Below, piece by piece: positions 6,930-15,539 of a stretch of 64,000 bases of DNA. The stretch is from Comamonas testosteroni (GTDB taxonomy: Bacteria; Pseudomonadota; Gammaproteobacteria; Burkholderiales; Burkholderiaceae_C). Under the pieces are notes generated by a model. The model was not told the DNA's origin and did not search any database. It saw only the letters and a program-made list of their open reading frames with translations. The stretch spans positions 248,001 through 312,000 of the forward strand of contig NZ_KZ984439.1 of assembly GCF_003569915.1 (NCBI RefSeq), written 5' to 3'. Position numbers and translations under genes: made by a program. The number at the start of each line of letters is the position of its first letter. Position 1 is the first letter of the stretch.

Positions 6930-7569
6930 CAGACGACACACTCTGACCGAACATAGGTAGACGCAAAGCTGTCTTCTTGACCTCATTCAGGTACCAGCCG
7001 TCCTGAGCCCTGGACAACCGGTCAACAAGCAGGTCCTTGAGGTCATCCATGACGCCACAAACCATGTGCGCCATGGTGGCAAACGCTGCATCCTGGTCGC
7101 CATCACGCACAGCCTTCAGCTGCTTAATGGAAGGCTTACCAGCCACACCCATCTCCTTAAAGAACCATTGAACGTCCCGCGCGGCTGCATGCCAGCGAAC
7201 ACATTCCTCCAAAACATCGGCATCATCAGGATCACCCCAGTTGAAGGTCGTAAACGTAGTAGGGGGCGGCAGGATCAAAAGCTCGCCTTGCCGCACCAGC
7301 TCTGAGGCCATGTTGGACGACATGTCACGGAGCATGGACGCTGTCAGTCGAAGACGCTTCCACTCAGCTGAGTTCAGCTCGACGGCATCAGCCATAGACT
7401 GGAGCATTGGCAGCAGCACGTCCGTCGCCTTCACATAGATTCGAACGCCTTGGAGGAACCGAGGATTCGCCAGCTGCGACAACTCCTCAAAGCGGCCGGT
7501 CTTCTTGCTGCGCTTGACCTTATCGCCGGGCATAGGCCATCCCATGACGAATTTCATATGACGGGACAC
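6916..7569 (-). CDS. Element protein of unknown function, 217 residues
   Basis: The preferred start is GTG 7569 because GGGGAG lies eight bases upstream; ATG 7557 is the alternative. It overlaps the 3' end of xafT by 50 bases and the next small gene by 14, a tightly packed phage-like arrangement. The protein is soluble, mixed helical, with clusters SKKTGRFEELSQLANPRF near the N terminus and an acidic/aromatic middle (FNWGDPDDADVLEECVRW). I see no replication-initiator, zonula-occludens or capsid motif and cannot name a family. Confidence 0.65.
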   Translation of the reverse strand: MSRHMKFVMGWPMPGDKVKRSKKTGRFEELSQLANPRFLQGVRIYVKATDVLLPMLQSMADAVELNSAEWKRLRLTASMLRDMSSNMASELVRQGELLILPPPTTFTTFNWGDPDDADVLEECVRWHAAARDVQWFFKEMGVAGKPSIKQLKAVRDGDQDAAFATMAHMVCGVMDDLKDLLVDRLSRAQDGWYLNEVKKTALRLPMFGQSVSSDGPQ

Positions 7570-7999
7570 CGTACGATCTCCCCGTGATTACCAAGGGGGA
7601 TGGAAGGAGACGCGCGCCCAGCGCAACGGCTGCGGCGCTCCGCTGGCCTGCTGCCGCTTGCGCTTGGGCGCTGGCTTCACGCTCACGCACTTGCATCACA
7701 GCTGCTCGCAACTTCTCTTGAAACTCGCTGCACATCCTTGCTTGCAGGGTCAGCCGCCCCCACCAAGCACTGTCGGTACCCTCAAACGTACGCCCCTCCG
7801 GCGATATCAGCTTGCCGCCATGGAAGCACCAACCTTGCCAAGTTCGACCCGGCAGTTCCATACGGTTAAGCAAGCGCAGCAGCCTGTACGTTGCATACGG
7901 GATGTCATGCTTGCCGGTCTCCCAATTATGTACAGTCCTGGTCGACACATGAAGAAACTTCGCGCACGCAGGCAGATCCATGCCCAGGCTTCTGTACAT
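7520..7999 (-). CDS. xafT: XafT-like Xer recombination activation factor (VC1465 family), 5' end detached by integration
   Basis: From ATG 7999 it encodes 159 residues that match, as I recall the family, VC1465-type Xer activators: MDLPACAKFLHVSTRTVHNWETG (a Cro-like helix-turn-helix), LLRLLNRMELPG, WCFHGGKL and an Ala/Gln-rich basic tail. The frame stays open upstream to 8086 and encodes KKKFGQRRHDRDTRSQL, which is conserved in the neighbouring remnant. It has no start codon there and ends in TAA at the XerD arm. In the circular element the missing start would come from 6259-6275, giving about 190 residues. XafT of TLC-phi activates XerD-first recombination at dif. Confidence 0.75.
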   Translation of the reverse strand: MYRSLGMDLPACAKFLHVSTRTVHNWETGKHDIPYATYRLLRLLNRMELPGRTWQGWCFHGGKLISPEGRTFEGTDSAWWGRLTLQARMCSEFQEKLRAAVMQVREREASAQAQAAAGQRSAAAVALGARLLPSPLVITGRSYGVPSYEIRHGMAYARR

Positions 8000-8067
8000 G
8001 GAGCGGAAATTCTGAGCAAGCTGGGAGCGGGTATCACGGTCGTGACGCCTCTGTCCGAACTTCTTCT

Positions 8068-8712
8068 TTAGTAGATACGATGTATCTTATGTTTAATTAA
8101 TGATCGGTACGGGCTCCAGTTAACACCGTTCTCTGCGCAATGGCCCTTGAATTGGGCATCGAACGCACGCCGGGCACGAATGTGCTCGTTTGCGCAGTCA
8201 ACGGTTGCCGGGTCACGCTGACAAGCGGCAGAAGGCTTGTAGTAGCTTTCCCAGGCCGCCGCTTTTCGGGCTTGATACTGCTTTTCAAGGACTGCCGTGC
8301 GATCCTGTGCTGCGAGGGCATCACCTAATGCTTTTGCTCTTTCAAGCTCTGCCTGATTTTTCTGCTCGTTTTTCAACGCCTGTTGGTGTGCGATCTGACT
8401 GGCGATGAGTTGCTGTTCGCGCATCTGTTCGGCGGCCTGTTGCGCAATCGCCTCCAGTTGCTTTAATGCCCGATGTTCTTGCCAGGCACGGAACCCAAGA
8501 GTCAGCGCGGCAACAATGACCGCAAGACCAAGCACCCAGGACCAGAATCTAAGAATGTCTTCACTACCAAAATTGGTGCTGTTCCGAGCCGTAAAAGTCT
8601 GGCCACTACTGCCTTGATTGAGTTCATCTTCACGCCAATGGGTCGGGTCAATGCGCCCCGCTTCCTGTGCCCTCTTCCAGTCGCGCAAGTAGTCACGGTC
8701 TTGTATGCCCAT
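8068..8712 (-). CDS. Membrane-anchored hypothetical protein with coiled coil
   Basis: The 214-residue protein starts MGIQDRDYLRDW at ATG 8712 with AGGAGG four bases upstream. One membrane segment (about residues 56-75) is followed by an Ala/Gln/Glu-rich coiled coil (about 80-150) and a C-terminal domain with two Cys-containing segments (SAACQRDPATVDCANEH). The last codons (KHKIHRIY and the stop) are encoded by the dif-like site itself. It is tandem with the next DUF4124-like gene upstream, so they may form a leftward unit. Family unknown to me. Confidence 0.72.
   Translation of the reverse strand: MGIQDRDYLRDWKRAQEAGRIDPTHWREDELNQGSSGQTFTARNSTNFGSEDILRFWSWVLGLAVIVAALTLGFRAWQEHRALKQLEAIAQQAAEQMREQQLIASQIAHQQALKNEQKNQAELERAKALGDALAAQDRTAVLEKQYQARKAAAWESYYKPSAACQRDPATVDCANEHIRARRAFDAQFKGHCAENGVNWSPYRSLIKHKIHRIY
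8070..8097 (+). other. dif-like site / right attachment junction
   Basis: The XerC-arm position is AGTAGATACGA (weak match to the usual arm), the central region TGTATC (5/6 to the E. coli hexamer) and the XerD arm TTATGTTTAAT (10/11 to E. coli dif). I interpret it as the host XerD arm joined to the element's own XerC half, that is, the integrated form of chromosomal dif. If right, the replication terminus is here. Confidence 0.62.
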
Positions 8713-8778
8713 AAAGCCTCCTGGACAAAATCATAGGACAGAGCACCTTTGGCAGTCTTTGCGCAGAGTGGGGCAAGC

Positions 8779-9483
8779 TCAGCATTTCAATCGAAACTGA
8801 CGATCGCGCGCTATTTTTCGTTCTGCTCTGATCCAGTCCATGGTGTAGCCGCTTCCACCGGCGCGCCCAAGGGAATCGAGCCAGTTGACACGAGCTTCCA
8901 GCGCCTGGCATTCACTGGTGTTGGAAGGCGATGTCTGTTGCTGCGTCCGAACGGCTGATGCAACGATTTGCTCTGAACCGATGGCTTCTGCCTTGTCTCT
9001 TTGCTGCCTTGCTGTCGCGACCTGGGCATCCCAGGAGATATTGCTGGGAACTCTGGCTATGCGTAGCGTGCTTTGGTTGCTGGCCGAACAATGCTCGGAC
9101 TGCCAGTAGCGGTTGCCGGATGTGGATTCGCACAGATAGATCTCCCTGGTCTGCGGGCCAGTGGAGTCGGAATAGCTTGGCGCTGTGCTCACCAGCTTTG
9201 CGCCAGCGCAGGGCTGATCGGAGTACACATTGCCGCATCGATAGACCTGCCCGGATGCCGCAGCTTTTGAAGTCGCAGCAGGTGCTGAACGGGAAGGATC
9301 TTGCGAGGCTTGCTGGGCGGATGGCTGCGGTGGCAACTGACGATTTGCTGCAGGCGGGGCGGGCACTGCATGCCTGGCTTGCCAGCTGGCAAAGGCTTCA
9401 AAGCCGATCCAGATAATGGCCGCAGCAACCACCAGCCATAACCAGAGCCCCCAACCACTGTCATTTGCATATCGGCGCCGCAT
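8779..9483 (-). CDS. DUF4124-like membrane-anchored protein
   Basis: The 234-residue protein has an N-terminal membrane segment (about 13-33), a Pro/Ala/Gln-rich linker and a DUF4124-like core, QVYRCGNVYSDQPC. A Cys-containing C-terminal part follows (YLCESTSGNRYW, ECQALEARVNWLDSLGRAG). Such proteins are periplasmic in beta-proteobacteria and of unknown function. ATG 9483 is preferred over GTG 9489 because AAAGGAG is then correctly spaced. Confidence 0.75.
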   Translation of the reverse strand: MRRRYANDSGWGLWLWLVVAAAIIWIGFEAFASWQARHAVPAPPAANRQLPPQPSAQQASQDPSRSAPAATSKAAASGQVYRCGNVYSDQPCAGAKLVSTAPSYSDSTGPQTREIYLCESTSGNRYWQSEHCSASNQSTLRIARVPSNISWDAQVATARQQRDKAEAIGSEQIVASAVRTQQQTSPSNTSECQALEARVNWLDSLGRAGGSGYTMDWIRAERKIARDRQFRLKC

Positions 9484-9568
9484 GCACACTCCTTTTCTCC
9501 CCCGATCTTAGGGCTGCACATGCACTACTGGCCTTACGGAAATCGCTCTTGCTGGCACAATATTCCCC

Positions 9569-9985
9569 ATGCGATTTCTCCACACGATGCTGCGCGTTGG
9601 CAATCTCCAGCGCTCTATTGATTTCTATACCAATGTGATCGGCATGCAGCTGCTGCGTACGTCCGAGAACACGGAGTACAAGTACTCGCTGGCGTTTCTG
9701 GGCTTTGAAGGCGGCAATCCCGGCCAGGCCGAGATCGAGCTGACCTACAACTGGGGCACGGAAAGCTATGACATGGGCACGGCCTATGGTCATATCGCGC
9801 TGGGCGTGCCTGATGCCTATGCAGCCTGCGAAAAGATCAAGGCTGCTGGCGGCAATGTGACGCGTGAAGCGGGCCCCGTCAAAGGCGGCAGCACCGTGAT
9901 TGCGTTTGTGACCGACCCCGATGGCTACAAGATTGAGTTGATTGAGCGCAAGGATGACCTGGGCACAGGAACCGGTCTGCGATAA
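9569..9985 (+). CDS. gloA: Glyoxalase I (lactoylglutathione lyase)
   Basis: The 138-residue protein matches bacterial Ni-dependent GloA over its whole length. The four metal ligands are visible: His5, Glu57, His75 (YGHIA) and Glu123 (YKIELIER). It isomerises the methylglyoxal-glutathione hemithioacetal to S-lactoylglutathione in the cytosol. It stands alone, followed by a hairpin terminator. The ChaC-like and YbdK genes further on also touch glutathione chemistry but are not adjacent. Confidence 0.95.
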   Translation: MRFLHTMLRVGNLQRSIDFYTNVIGMQLLRTSENTEYKYSLAFLGFEGGNPGQAEIELTYNWGTESYDMGTAYGHIALGVPDAYAACEKIKAAGGNVTREAGPVKGGSTVIAFVTDPDGYKIELIERKDDLGTGTGLR

Positions 9986-10010
9986 ACATCCCAAGCTAAA
10001 GGCTCACCAC

Positions 10011-10036
10011 AAAGCGGCACATCGATGCCGCTTTTT
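10011..10036 (+). terminator. Terminator after gloA
   Basis: AAAGCGGCA (10011-10019) pairs with TGCCGCTTT (10026-10034) over a six-base loop, followed by TTCTTT. Confidence 0.75.
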
Positions 10037-10130
10037 CTTTGCCTGTTTTACCGCTCATCGTCCGAATGCAGGTTTCGCCAAAGCCTGCTGTTTTCAGAAT
10101 CTCCGGTTCAAACAACAACGGAGACAGACC

Positions 10131-10658
10131 ATGAGCGATAGCATCCTTGCCGATGTGCAGCAGCGCCTGCGCAGGCTTGAGGACATTCAGACCATACAGA
10201 GCTTGAAGGCGCAGTACCTGCGCGCCTGCGACCGCAAGCAGCCTGCGTTGATGCGTGAATGCTTTGTGGAGCATGGCGCGGTGATCGAGGCTGATGGATT
10301 TCCGCCCATTCATGGGCGCGATGGCTGGGTGGAGGTGTTTACCAAGCTGGCGGTGGAGAACCCCTCCATTCAGGACATGCACCACGGCCATAATCCGCAG
10401 ATCACGTTTGACGGAAACGATAGTGCCACGGGCTTATGGGATCTGGACTTCTGCCAAATCAATGTGAAAGAACGCACGATTGCCAATCTCTCGGGCCAGT
10501 ACACCGATGAGTACCAGCGCATTGATGGCCGCTGGCAGATTCGCAGCATGCGGTTTCAGCGCGGCTCGTTTGTGCTGCGCCAAATTGATGCAGATGGTCA
10601 GGAAAAAGTTCTGGCGCTGGGCGAGCCACCGGCTGCCGGATTTATCGAGAACAGCTGA
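10131..10658 (+). CDS. SnoaL/NTF2-like domain protein
   Basis: The 175-residue protein has an NTF2-like fold pattern: an initial helix (IQSLKAQYLRACDRKQPALMRECF), then alternating strands ending in YQRIDGRWQIRSMRFQRGSF. The family includes small hydratases, isomerases and dehydratases of aromatic and steroid degradation, and also binding-only proteins. ATG 10131 follows GGAGAC at correct spacing. A terminator that also serves the convergent OmpA-like gene follows. The substrate cannot be read from context. Confidence 0.8.
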   Translation: MSDSILADVQQRLRRLEDIQTIQSLKAQYLRACDRKQPALMRECFVEHGAVIEADGFPPIHGRDGWVEVFTKLAVENPSIQDMHHGHNPQITFDGNDSATGLWDLDFCQINVKERTIANLSGQYTDEYQRIDGRWQIRSMRFQRGSFVLRQIDADGQEKVLALGEPPAAGFIENS

Positions 10659-10676
10659 TCTCGCCCGCCCATGAAA

Positions 10677-10710
10677 AAAGCCCGATACGGCCTGTGCCAT
10701 ATCGGGCTTT
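10677..10710. terminator. Bidirectional terminator
   Basis: An 11-bp stem AAAGCCCGATA (10677-10687) / TATCGGGCTTT (10700-10710), with A and T runs on both sides, lies between the convergent SnoaL-like and OmpA-like genes. Confidence 0.8.
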
Positions 10711-10729
10711 GCGTTGAAGATCCTGCGAC

Positions 10730-11254
10730 TTAGTCGGCCAGGATCACTTCCACGCGGCGGGCTTCGGCGTTGGAGCCGGAAGCTTGCATTTGCTCGGGCT
10801 TCTTCAGCTCGACCTTGTCTTCAGCCACGCCCAGAGCGATCAGGGCTGCCTGCACAGCCTTGGCGCGTTGCTTGGACAGTTCCTGGTTCACTTCAACGCT
10901 GCCGGTGGCGTCGTGGTAGCCGGAAACCACAGCGCGCTTGCCGTCTGCAATGCCCTTGACCACGTCGGCCAGGGCAGCGTTGCCGCCTTCGGCGACTTCA
11001 GCCTTGCCGGAAGCAAAGTAGAACTTGACCACGCCGTTGTCCACGACCACGCTGGCCACGTCTTCCTGAATCACCACGGGCACATTGGTGGCTGCGGGAG
11101 CGGCTGCAGAGGCGGAAGCCTTGGGAGCGTGAGCAATGCCACGCTTGTAGACCACGGTACCGACGACGGTGGAGACCACCAGAGCGATGATGGCGAACAG
11201 AAAACCCAGGGCAAAGCGTTGTTGGCTGTCGTCGTCAGAGCTGTTGAAAGACAT
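10730..11254 (-). CDS. OmpA-family protein with N-terminal anchor
   Basis: The 174-residue protein has one membrane segment (about 14-36), an Ala/Pro linker and an OmpA C-terminal peptidoglycan-binding domain. This contains GYHDATGSVEVNQELSKQRA and ALIALGVAEDKVELKKP. It is probably inner-membrane anchored with the OmpA domain in the periplasm. ATG 11254 has GGAG at proper spacing (CGGAGATTTC). No outer-membrane barrel is present. Single-gene unit with a shared terminator. Confidence 0.88.
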   Translation of the reverse strand: MSFNSSDDDSQQRFALGFLFAIIALVVSTVVGTVVYKRGIAHAPKASASAAAPAATNVPVVIQEDVASVVVDNGVVKFYFASGKAEVAEGGNAALADVVKGIADGKRAVVSGYHDATGSVEVNQELSKQRAKAVQAALIALGVAEDKVELKKPEQMQASGSNAEARRVEVILAD

Positions 11255-11558
11255 GAATGAAATCTCCGTAATTGCGAGTGAATGTGGAAGTGCGAAATCT
11301 GTCTTCATCACGCCGAAGCCGCGCACGGCGCTGACCCGGGTGGCAAAACCCAGCATTGTAGAGGTTTGCCATGAAACGCCCTACCTGCTGGCGCCTCGTC
11401 AACGATAAAAATCCTTCGACCAACACATCTTGCTACGCAGAATGCGTTGCTTTTTTGTGCCTTGATGCAGCTCGGGGCGTGGCAATGTGCACCAAATCTG
11501 TTTCCCTGCGTTATACATAGCAATCAAGTGAGTCCTGACGCTGGTTACGGGAGTTTCT
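11255..11558. other. Intergenic region upstream of OmpA-like and ChaC-like genes
   Basis: The 304-bp divergent gap probably carries both promoters. I see no clear operator, RNA or conserved open frame. A 49-codon frame at 11373 has no ribosome binding site and is not called. Confidence 0.4.
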
Positions 11559-12188
11559 ATGTCCACCCTGCCCTTGTTGAATATGCACAGACGCGATGCC
11601 GACCAGATGCTGGATCAGGCTTTGCAGCAATGGGGTGGCGAGCAGGATTTGTGGATTTTTGGCTATGGCTCGCTGATCTGGCGGCCCGATTTTGAGTTTA
11701 GTGAACGCCGTGCAGCCCATGTGCATGGCTGGCATCGTGCTCTCAAAATGTGGAGCACCATCAACCGCGGCACGCCGCAATGCCCGGGGTTGGTGTTTGG
11801 CATGCTCTCGGGCGGCAGCTGCCAGGGCATGGTGTTTCGTATTCCGCGCGGTGAAGGTCATGCCGTCATGCGCAAGCTGTGGCAGCGCGAAATGCCCAAC
11901 GCCGTCTATGACCCGCGCTGGCTGCCTTGCAGAACGCAGCATGGCAATGTCAAAGCGCTGGCCTTTACGCTGTCGCGCCAGAGTCCGCACCACACGGGCG
12001 AGCTGGCGCCGGATGAGTACCGCCGCATTTTTTCTGAAGCGCAGGGCATTTACGGCACCACGCTGGACTATGCCCAGGCCACGTTTGACGAGTTGCAGCG
12101 GCTTGGCATTGACGACAAGGCCCTGAAACGTCTGCTAGCCTATGCCGAGAGAAATAGCCAGCAGTTTGCCGCCAATCGCGCTATATAA
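11559..12188 (+). CDS. ChaC-like gamma-glutamylcyclotransferase
   Basis: The 209-residue protein has the family signature FGYGSLIWRPDFEF near residue 34, followed by RRAAHVHGWHRAL and the NRGTPQCPGLVFGML region. ChaC enzymes cleave glutathione or gamma-glutamyl peptides to 5-oxoproline in the cytosol. I did not pin the catalytic Glu with certainty. It appears to be a single-gene unit; a partial copy of the dispersed repeat follows the stop. Confidence 0.88.
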   Translation: MSTLPLLNMHRRDADQMLDQALQQWGGEQDLWIFGYGSLIWRPDFEFSERRAAHVHGWHRALKMWSTINRGTPQCPGLVFGMLSGGSCQGMVFRIPRGEGHAVMRKLWQREMPNAVYDPRWLPCRTQHGNVKALAFTLSRQSPHHTGELAPDEYRRIFSEAQGIYGTTLDYAQATFDELQRLGIDDKALKRLLAYAERNSQQFAANRAI

Positions 12189-12220
12189 AATATAGCTGCT
12201 GGCGCAGCTAATCAGCAGAC
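12181..12220 (+). repeat. Partial dispersed intergenic repeat
   Basis: TATAAAATATAGCTGCTGGC followed by GCAGCTAATC resembles the distal half of the repeat family; the proximal half is missing. Confidence 0.4.
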
Positions 12221-12311
12221 TGCAAGGCTCTGAGACTCAAAAAGCTGCGCAGAGGTCATTGCAGCGCGGCTCTGCGGCACAATGGGCTTTTGACTTTTAC
12301 AAGAGATTGCC

Positions 12312-12920
12312 ATGTTGCCAAGCCGAGTCGCCCCCCTCTTCTCTCGCCCCGTCTGGATGGGCCTGTCGCTGGCGGCCACTCTGTCTTTGACGGCATGCTC
12401 AACCACGGCTCCTGTCGAATCAGCCAAGCCAGAAACTGCTGCAGCAAGCGCAGTCCATAAAGGCGTGCAATCCATCGCCCGGCTGGAAGCGACCAAGGGC
12501 AGCAGCGTCACCGGCACCGTGCAGTTTTTCCCGCTGGCAGAAGGCGGTGTGCGCGTGCAGGGCCGTGTGCAAGGGCTGGCACCGAACAGCGAGCACGGTT
12601 TTCACATTCATGAAAAAGGCGATTGCTCCAGCGGCGATGGTCTGAGCGCCGGCGGCCACTTCAACCCTGCGCAGCAGGCCCACGGCAAGTTCAATGACAG
12701 CAAAGCTCATCACGCAGGTGATCTGCCCAGCCTGGATGCAGACCCACAAGGCGTGGCGAATATCGATTTTGTGAGCAAGGAGCTGACTCTGGACCGAGGC
12801 AGCAACGGCATTCTGGGCCGAGGTCTGATCGTGCACAACGACCCCGATGACTACACGACCCAGCCCACAGGCAACTCTGGTGCTCGTCTGGCTTGCGCAG
12901 TGATTGAGCGTGGCGCCTGA
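12312..12920 (+). CDS. sodC: Cu/Zn superoxide dismutase, lipoprotein
   Basis: The 202-residue protein has a lipoprotein signal (hydrophobic stretch then LTACS lipobox, Cys about 29) and a Cu/Zn SOD domain. HGFHIHEKGDCSSGDG carries Cu ligands and the first disulfide Cys. HFNPAQQAHGKFNDSKAHHAGDLP carries Zn ligands, and LACAVIERG closes the disulfide. It removes superoxide in the periplasm. It is convergent with the nucleotidyltransferase gene and ends at a terminator. Confidence 0.95.
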   Translation: MLPSRVAPLFSRPVWMGLSLAATLSLTACSTTAPVESAKPETAAASAVHKGVQSIARLEATKGSSVTGTVQFFPLAEGGVRVQGRVQGLAPNSEHGFHIHEKGDCSSGDGLSAGGHFNPAQQAHGKFNDSKAHHAGDLPSLDADPQGVANIDFVSKELTLDRGSNGILGRGLIVHNDPDDYTTQPTGNSGARLACAVIERGA

Positions 12921-12941
12921 GGCTTCAAGCTTCTGATTCAG

Positions 12942-12966
12942 CAGCCCCAATTCAGGGGCTGTTTTT
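12942..12966. terminator. Terminator between sodC and the convergent gene
   Basis: CAGCCCC (12942-12948) pairs with GGGGCTG (12955-12961), followed by five T. The T run touches the last base of the opposite gene. Confidence 0.75.
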
Positions 12967-13559
12967 CATTGTGAGAGCGTAGATTGGCGCTCGCGCCAGA
13001 TCTGGTGGGCCTGCTCCAGCGAATCCACCGTATCGACATCGAGAATGCAGCCGATATCGTCGCAGTCCCAGCGCTGGAACTGCTGGGTTTGTGCGGCTTT
13101 GCGCACAATGCTGGATGCGCCCTGGTCGCCGGACAGCCGCTGCAACTCATCACCTGCGGCGCGGCTGAAGGCGACGGGATGGCCTTTTTGACCTTCGTAA
13201 AAAGGCTGGATGACTTGCAACTGCCCGACTTCGGCTTGCATGAGCTGTCGGGCCAGCGCCTGCAGCGTCTGAGGTCGCACCAGCGGCAGGTCTGCAGGCA
13301 AGATCAACCAGCCGTTCGCCTGCGCTGTGGCTTTGACGGCAGCGGCAATGCTGTCGCCCATGCCGGGGTGCGGGCCATGCTCCACATGCCATGGCAGACC
13401 GCTGACTTCAACGGCAGCCAGCGTAGTCTGCAGCACGGTTTGTGCGCCCAGCATCGCTTGCAGCTTGTGCGTAGCGCCGCCGGAGGCCAGAAAGCGCTCT
13501 CCCCGGCCTGCGGCCAGCACCAGAACGCAGGGATGGTTGCTCAAATCTTTTGAAGTCAT
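12966..13559 (-). CDS. MobA-like NTP transferase (MocA-type)
   Basis: The 197-residue protein has the nucleotidyltransferase signature VLVLAAGRGERFLASGG at the N terminus, LPADLPLVRP in the middle and ILDVDTVDSLEQ near the end. The family transfers CMP or GMP to molybdopterin or handles related sugar nucleotides. With no molybdoenzyme nearby the exact substrate is open. ATG 13559 (MTSKDLSN) is chosen over an upstream TTG. It is divergent from pdxH with a gap of about 50 bases. Confidence 0.83.
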   Translation of the reverse strand: MTSKDLSNHPCVLVLAAGRGERFLASGGATHKLQAMLGAQTVLQTTLAAVEVSGLPWHVEHGPHPGMGDSIAAAVKATAQANGWLILPADLPLVRPQTLQALARQLMQAEVGQLQVIQPFYEGQKGHPVAFSRAAGDELQRLSGDQGASSIVRKAAQTQQFQRWDCDDIGCILDVDTVDSLEQAHQIWRERQSTLSQ

Positions 13560-13609
13560 ATTGCGGCCGAGCATAACGCTGGCTTTGGCGGCGCGGCACA
13601 ATGCGTTTT

Positions 13610-14257
13610 ATGAGCAGCCTATCTTCTTCCATTGCCGATCTGCGCAAAAGCTATGAGCGCGCAGAGCTGAGCGAGTCCGCGTCAAACGCCAACCCTTTTC
13701 AACAATTTGACCAGTGGTTGCAGGAAGCCTTGCGCGCCGAAGTGCCCGAGCCGAATGCCATGACCGTGGCCACGGTCGGCGGCGATATCCGCCCCAGCAC
13801 CCGCATTGTGCTGATCAAGGGCTATGACGAGCGCGGCATCGTCTGGTACACCAATTACGACAGCCGCAAGGGCCAGCAACTGGCGGGCAACCCGTTTGCG
13901 GCGTTGCAGTTTCACTGGGTGGAGCTGGAACGCGTGGTGCGCATCGAAGGCCGTGTGGAAAAAGTCAGCGCCGAAGAAAGCGACGCCTACTTTGCCAGCC
14001 GCCCTCTGGACTCGCGCATCGGCGCTTGGGCCAGCCCGCAAAGCCAGGTCATCAGCGGCCGCAGCGTGCTGGTGGCCAATGCCGCCAAATACAGCGCCCA
14101 GTTTCTGCTAAACCCGCCCCGCCCCCCGCACTGGGGAGGCTTCCGCCTGGTGCCCGACCGCTGGGAGTTCTGGCAAGGCCGCAAGAGCCGTCTGCATGAC
14201 CGTCTGCGTTATACGCAGGAAGGCGATACATGGATGCGTGAGCGTCTGGCGCCCTGA
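13610..14257 (+). CDS. pdxH: Pyridoxamine 5'-phosphate oxidase
   Basis: The 215-residue protein is full length for Pdx[18 protein letters not shown] at the N terminus, [26 protein letters not shown] (FMN contact) and the C-terminal [20 protein letters not shown] signature are all present. It oxidises pyridoxamine or pyridoxine phosphate to pyridoxal phosphate with FMN. Start could be ATG 13601 or 13610; neither has a clear ribosome binding site, and the second fits the family length. A terminator follows. Confidence 0.95.
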   Translation: MSSLSSSIADLRKSYERAELSESASNANPFQQFDQWLQEALRAEVPEPNAMTVATVGGDIRPSTRIVLIKGYDERGIVWYTNYDSRKGQQLAGNPFAALQFHWVELERVVRIEGRVEKVSAEESDAYFASRPLDSRIGAWASPQSQVISGRSVLVANAAKYSAQFLLNPPRPPHWGGFRLVPDRWEFWQGRKSRLHDRLRYTQEGDTWMRERLAP

Positions 14258-14270
14258 GGATTTGATGATG

Positions 14271-14297
14271 GAGGGGCTGAGGGCCCCTCTTCTTTTT
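14271..14297 (+). terminator. Terminator after pdxH
   Basis: GAGGGGC (14271-14277) pairs with GCCCCTC (14283-14289) over five bases, followed by TTCTTTTT. Confidence 0.78.
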
Positions 14298-14373
14298 AGA
14301 CAGGTACTGGTTCTTTCAATTCTCCTTGGAAGGATTATTGAAATATCCATGTAAGTTACATTAAAATTAAAAC

Positions 14374-15483
<1,110 letters not shown>

Positions 15484-15486
<3 letters not shown>

Positions 15487-15531
15487 CATTCAGCCTATAT
15501 TTTGTATGGACTGAATGCTGGTTTGACTCTT
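15484..15531 (-). repeat. Dispersed intergenic hairpin repeat, copy 4
   Basis: This copy is in inverse orientation (reverse complement contains ATTCAGTCCATACAAAATAT) and fills the 53-bp gap between the convergent recombinase-like and TonB-receptor genes. Confidence 0.65.
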
Positions 15532-15539
15532 AATCTGGC

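Larger units (their letters stand above)
6250..8086. mobile_element. TLC-phage-like integrative element using Xer recombination (IMEX)
   Basis: The segment is bounded by two direct copies of a XerC-arm/central sequence exactly 1,831 bp apart. The right copy adjoins a XerD arm. It carries only leftward genes: xafT body, a 217-residue protein, a 47-residue protein and a 78-residue protein. A hairpin-rich non-coding left end (6256-6514) completes it. No integrase of its own is present, as expected for an element using host XerC/XerD. No recognisable replication or coat gene was seen, so it may be a satellite or a reduced element. Base composition is lower in GC than the flanks. Confidence 0.7.

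Noticed and set aside
14340-14373. dif-like sequence upstream of the degenerate recombinase (TGTAAG then TTACATTAAAA)
   Set aside because: XerC arm absent and central region 4/6; more likely promoter sequence.
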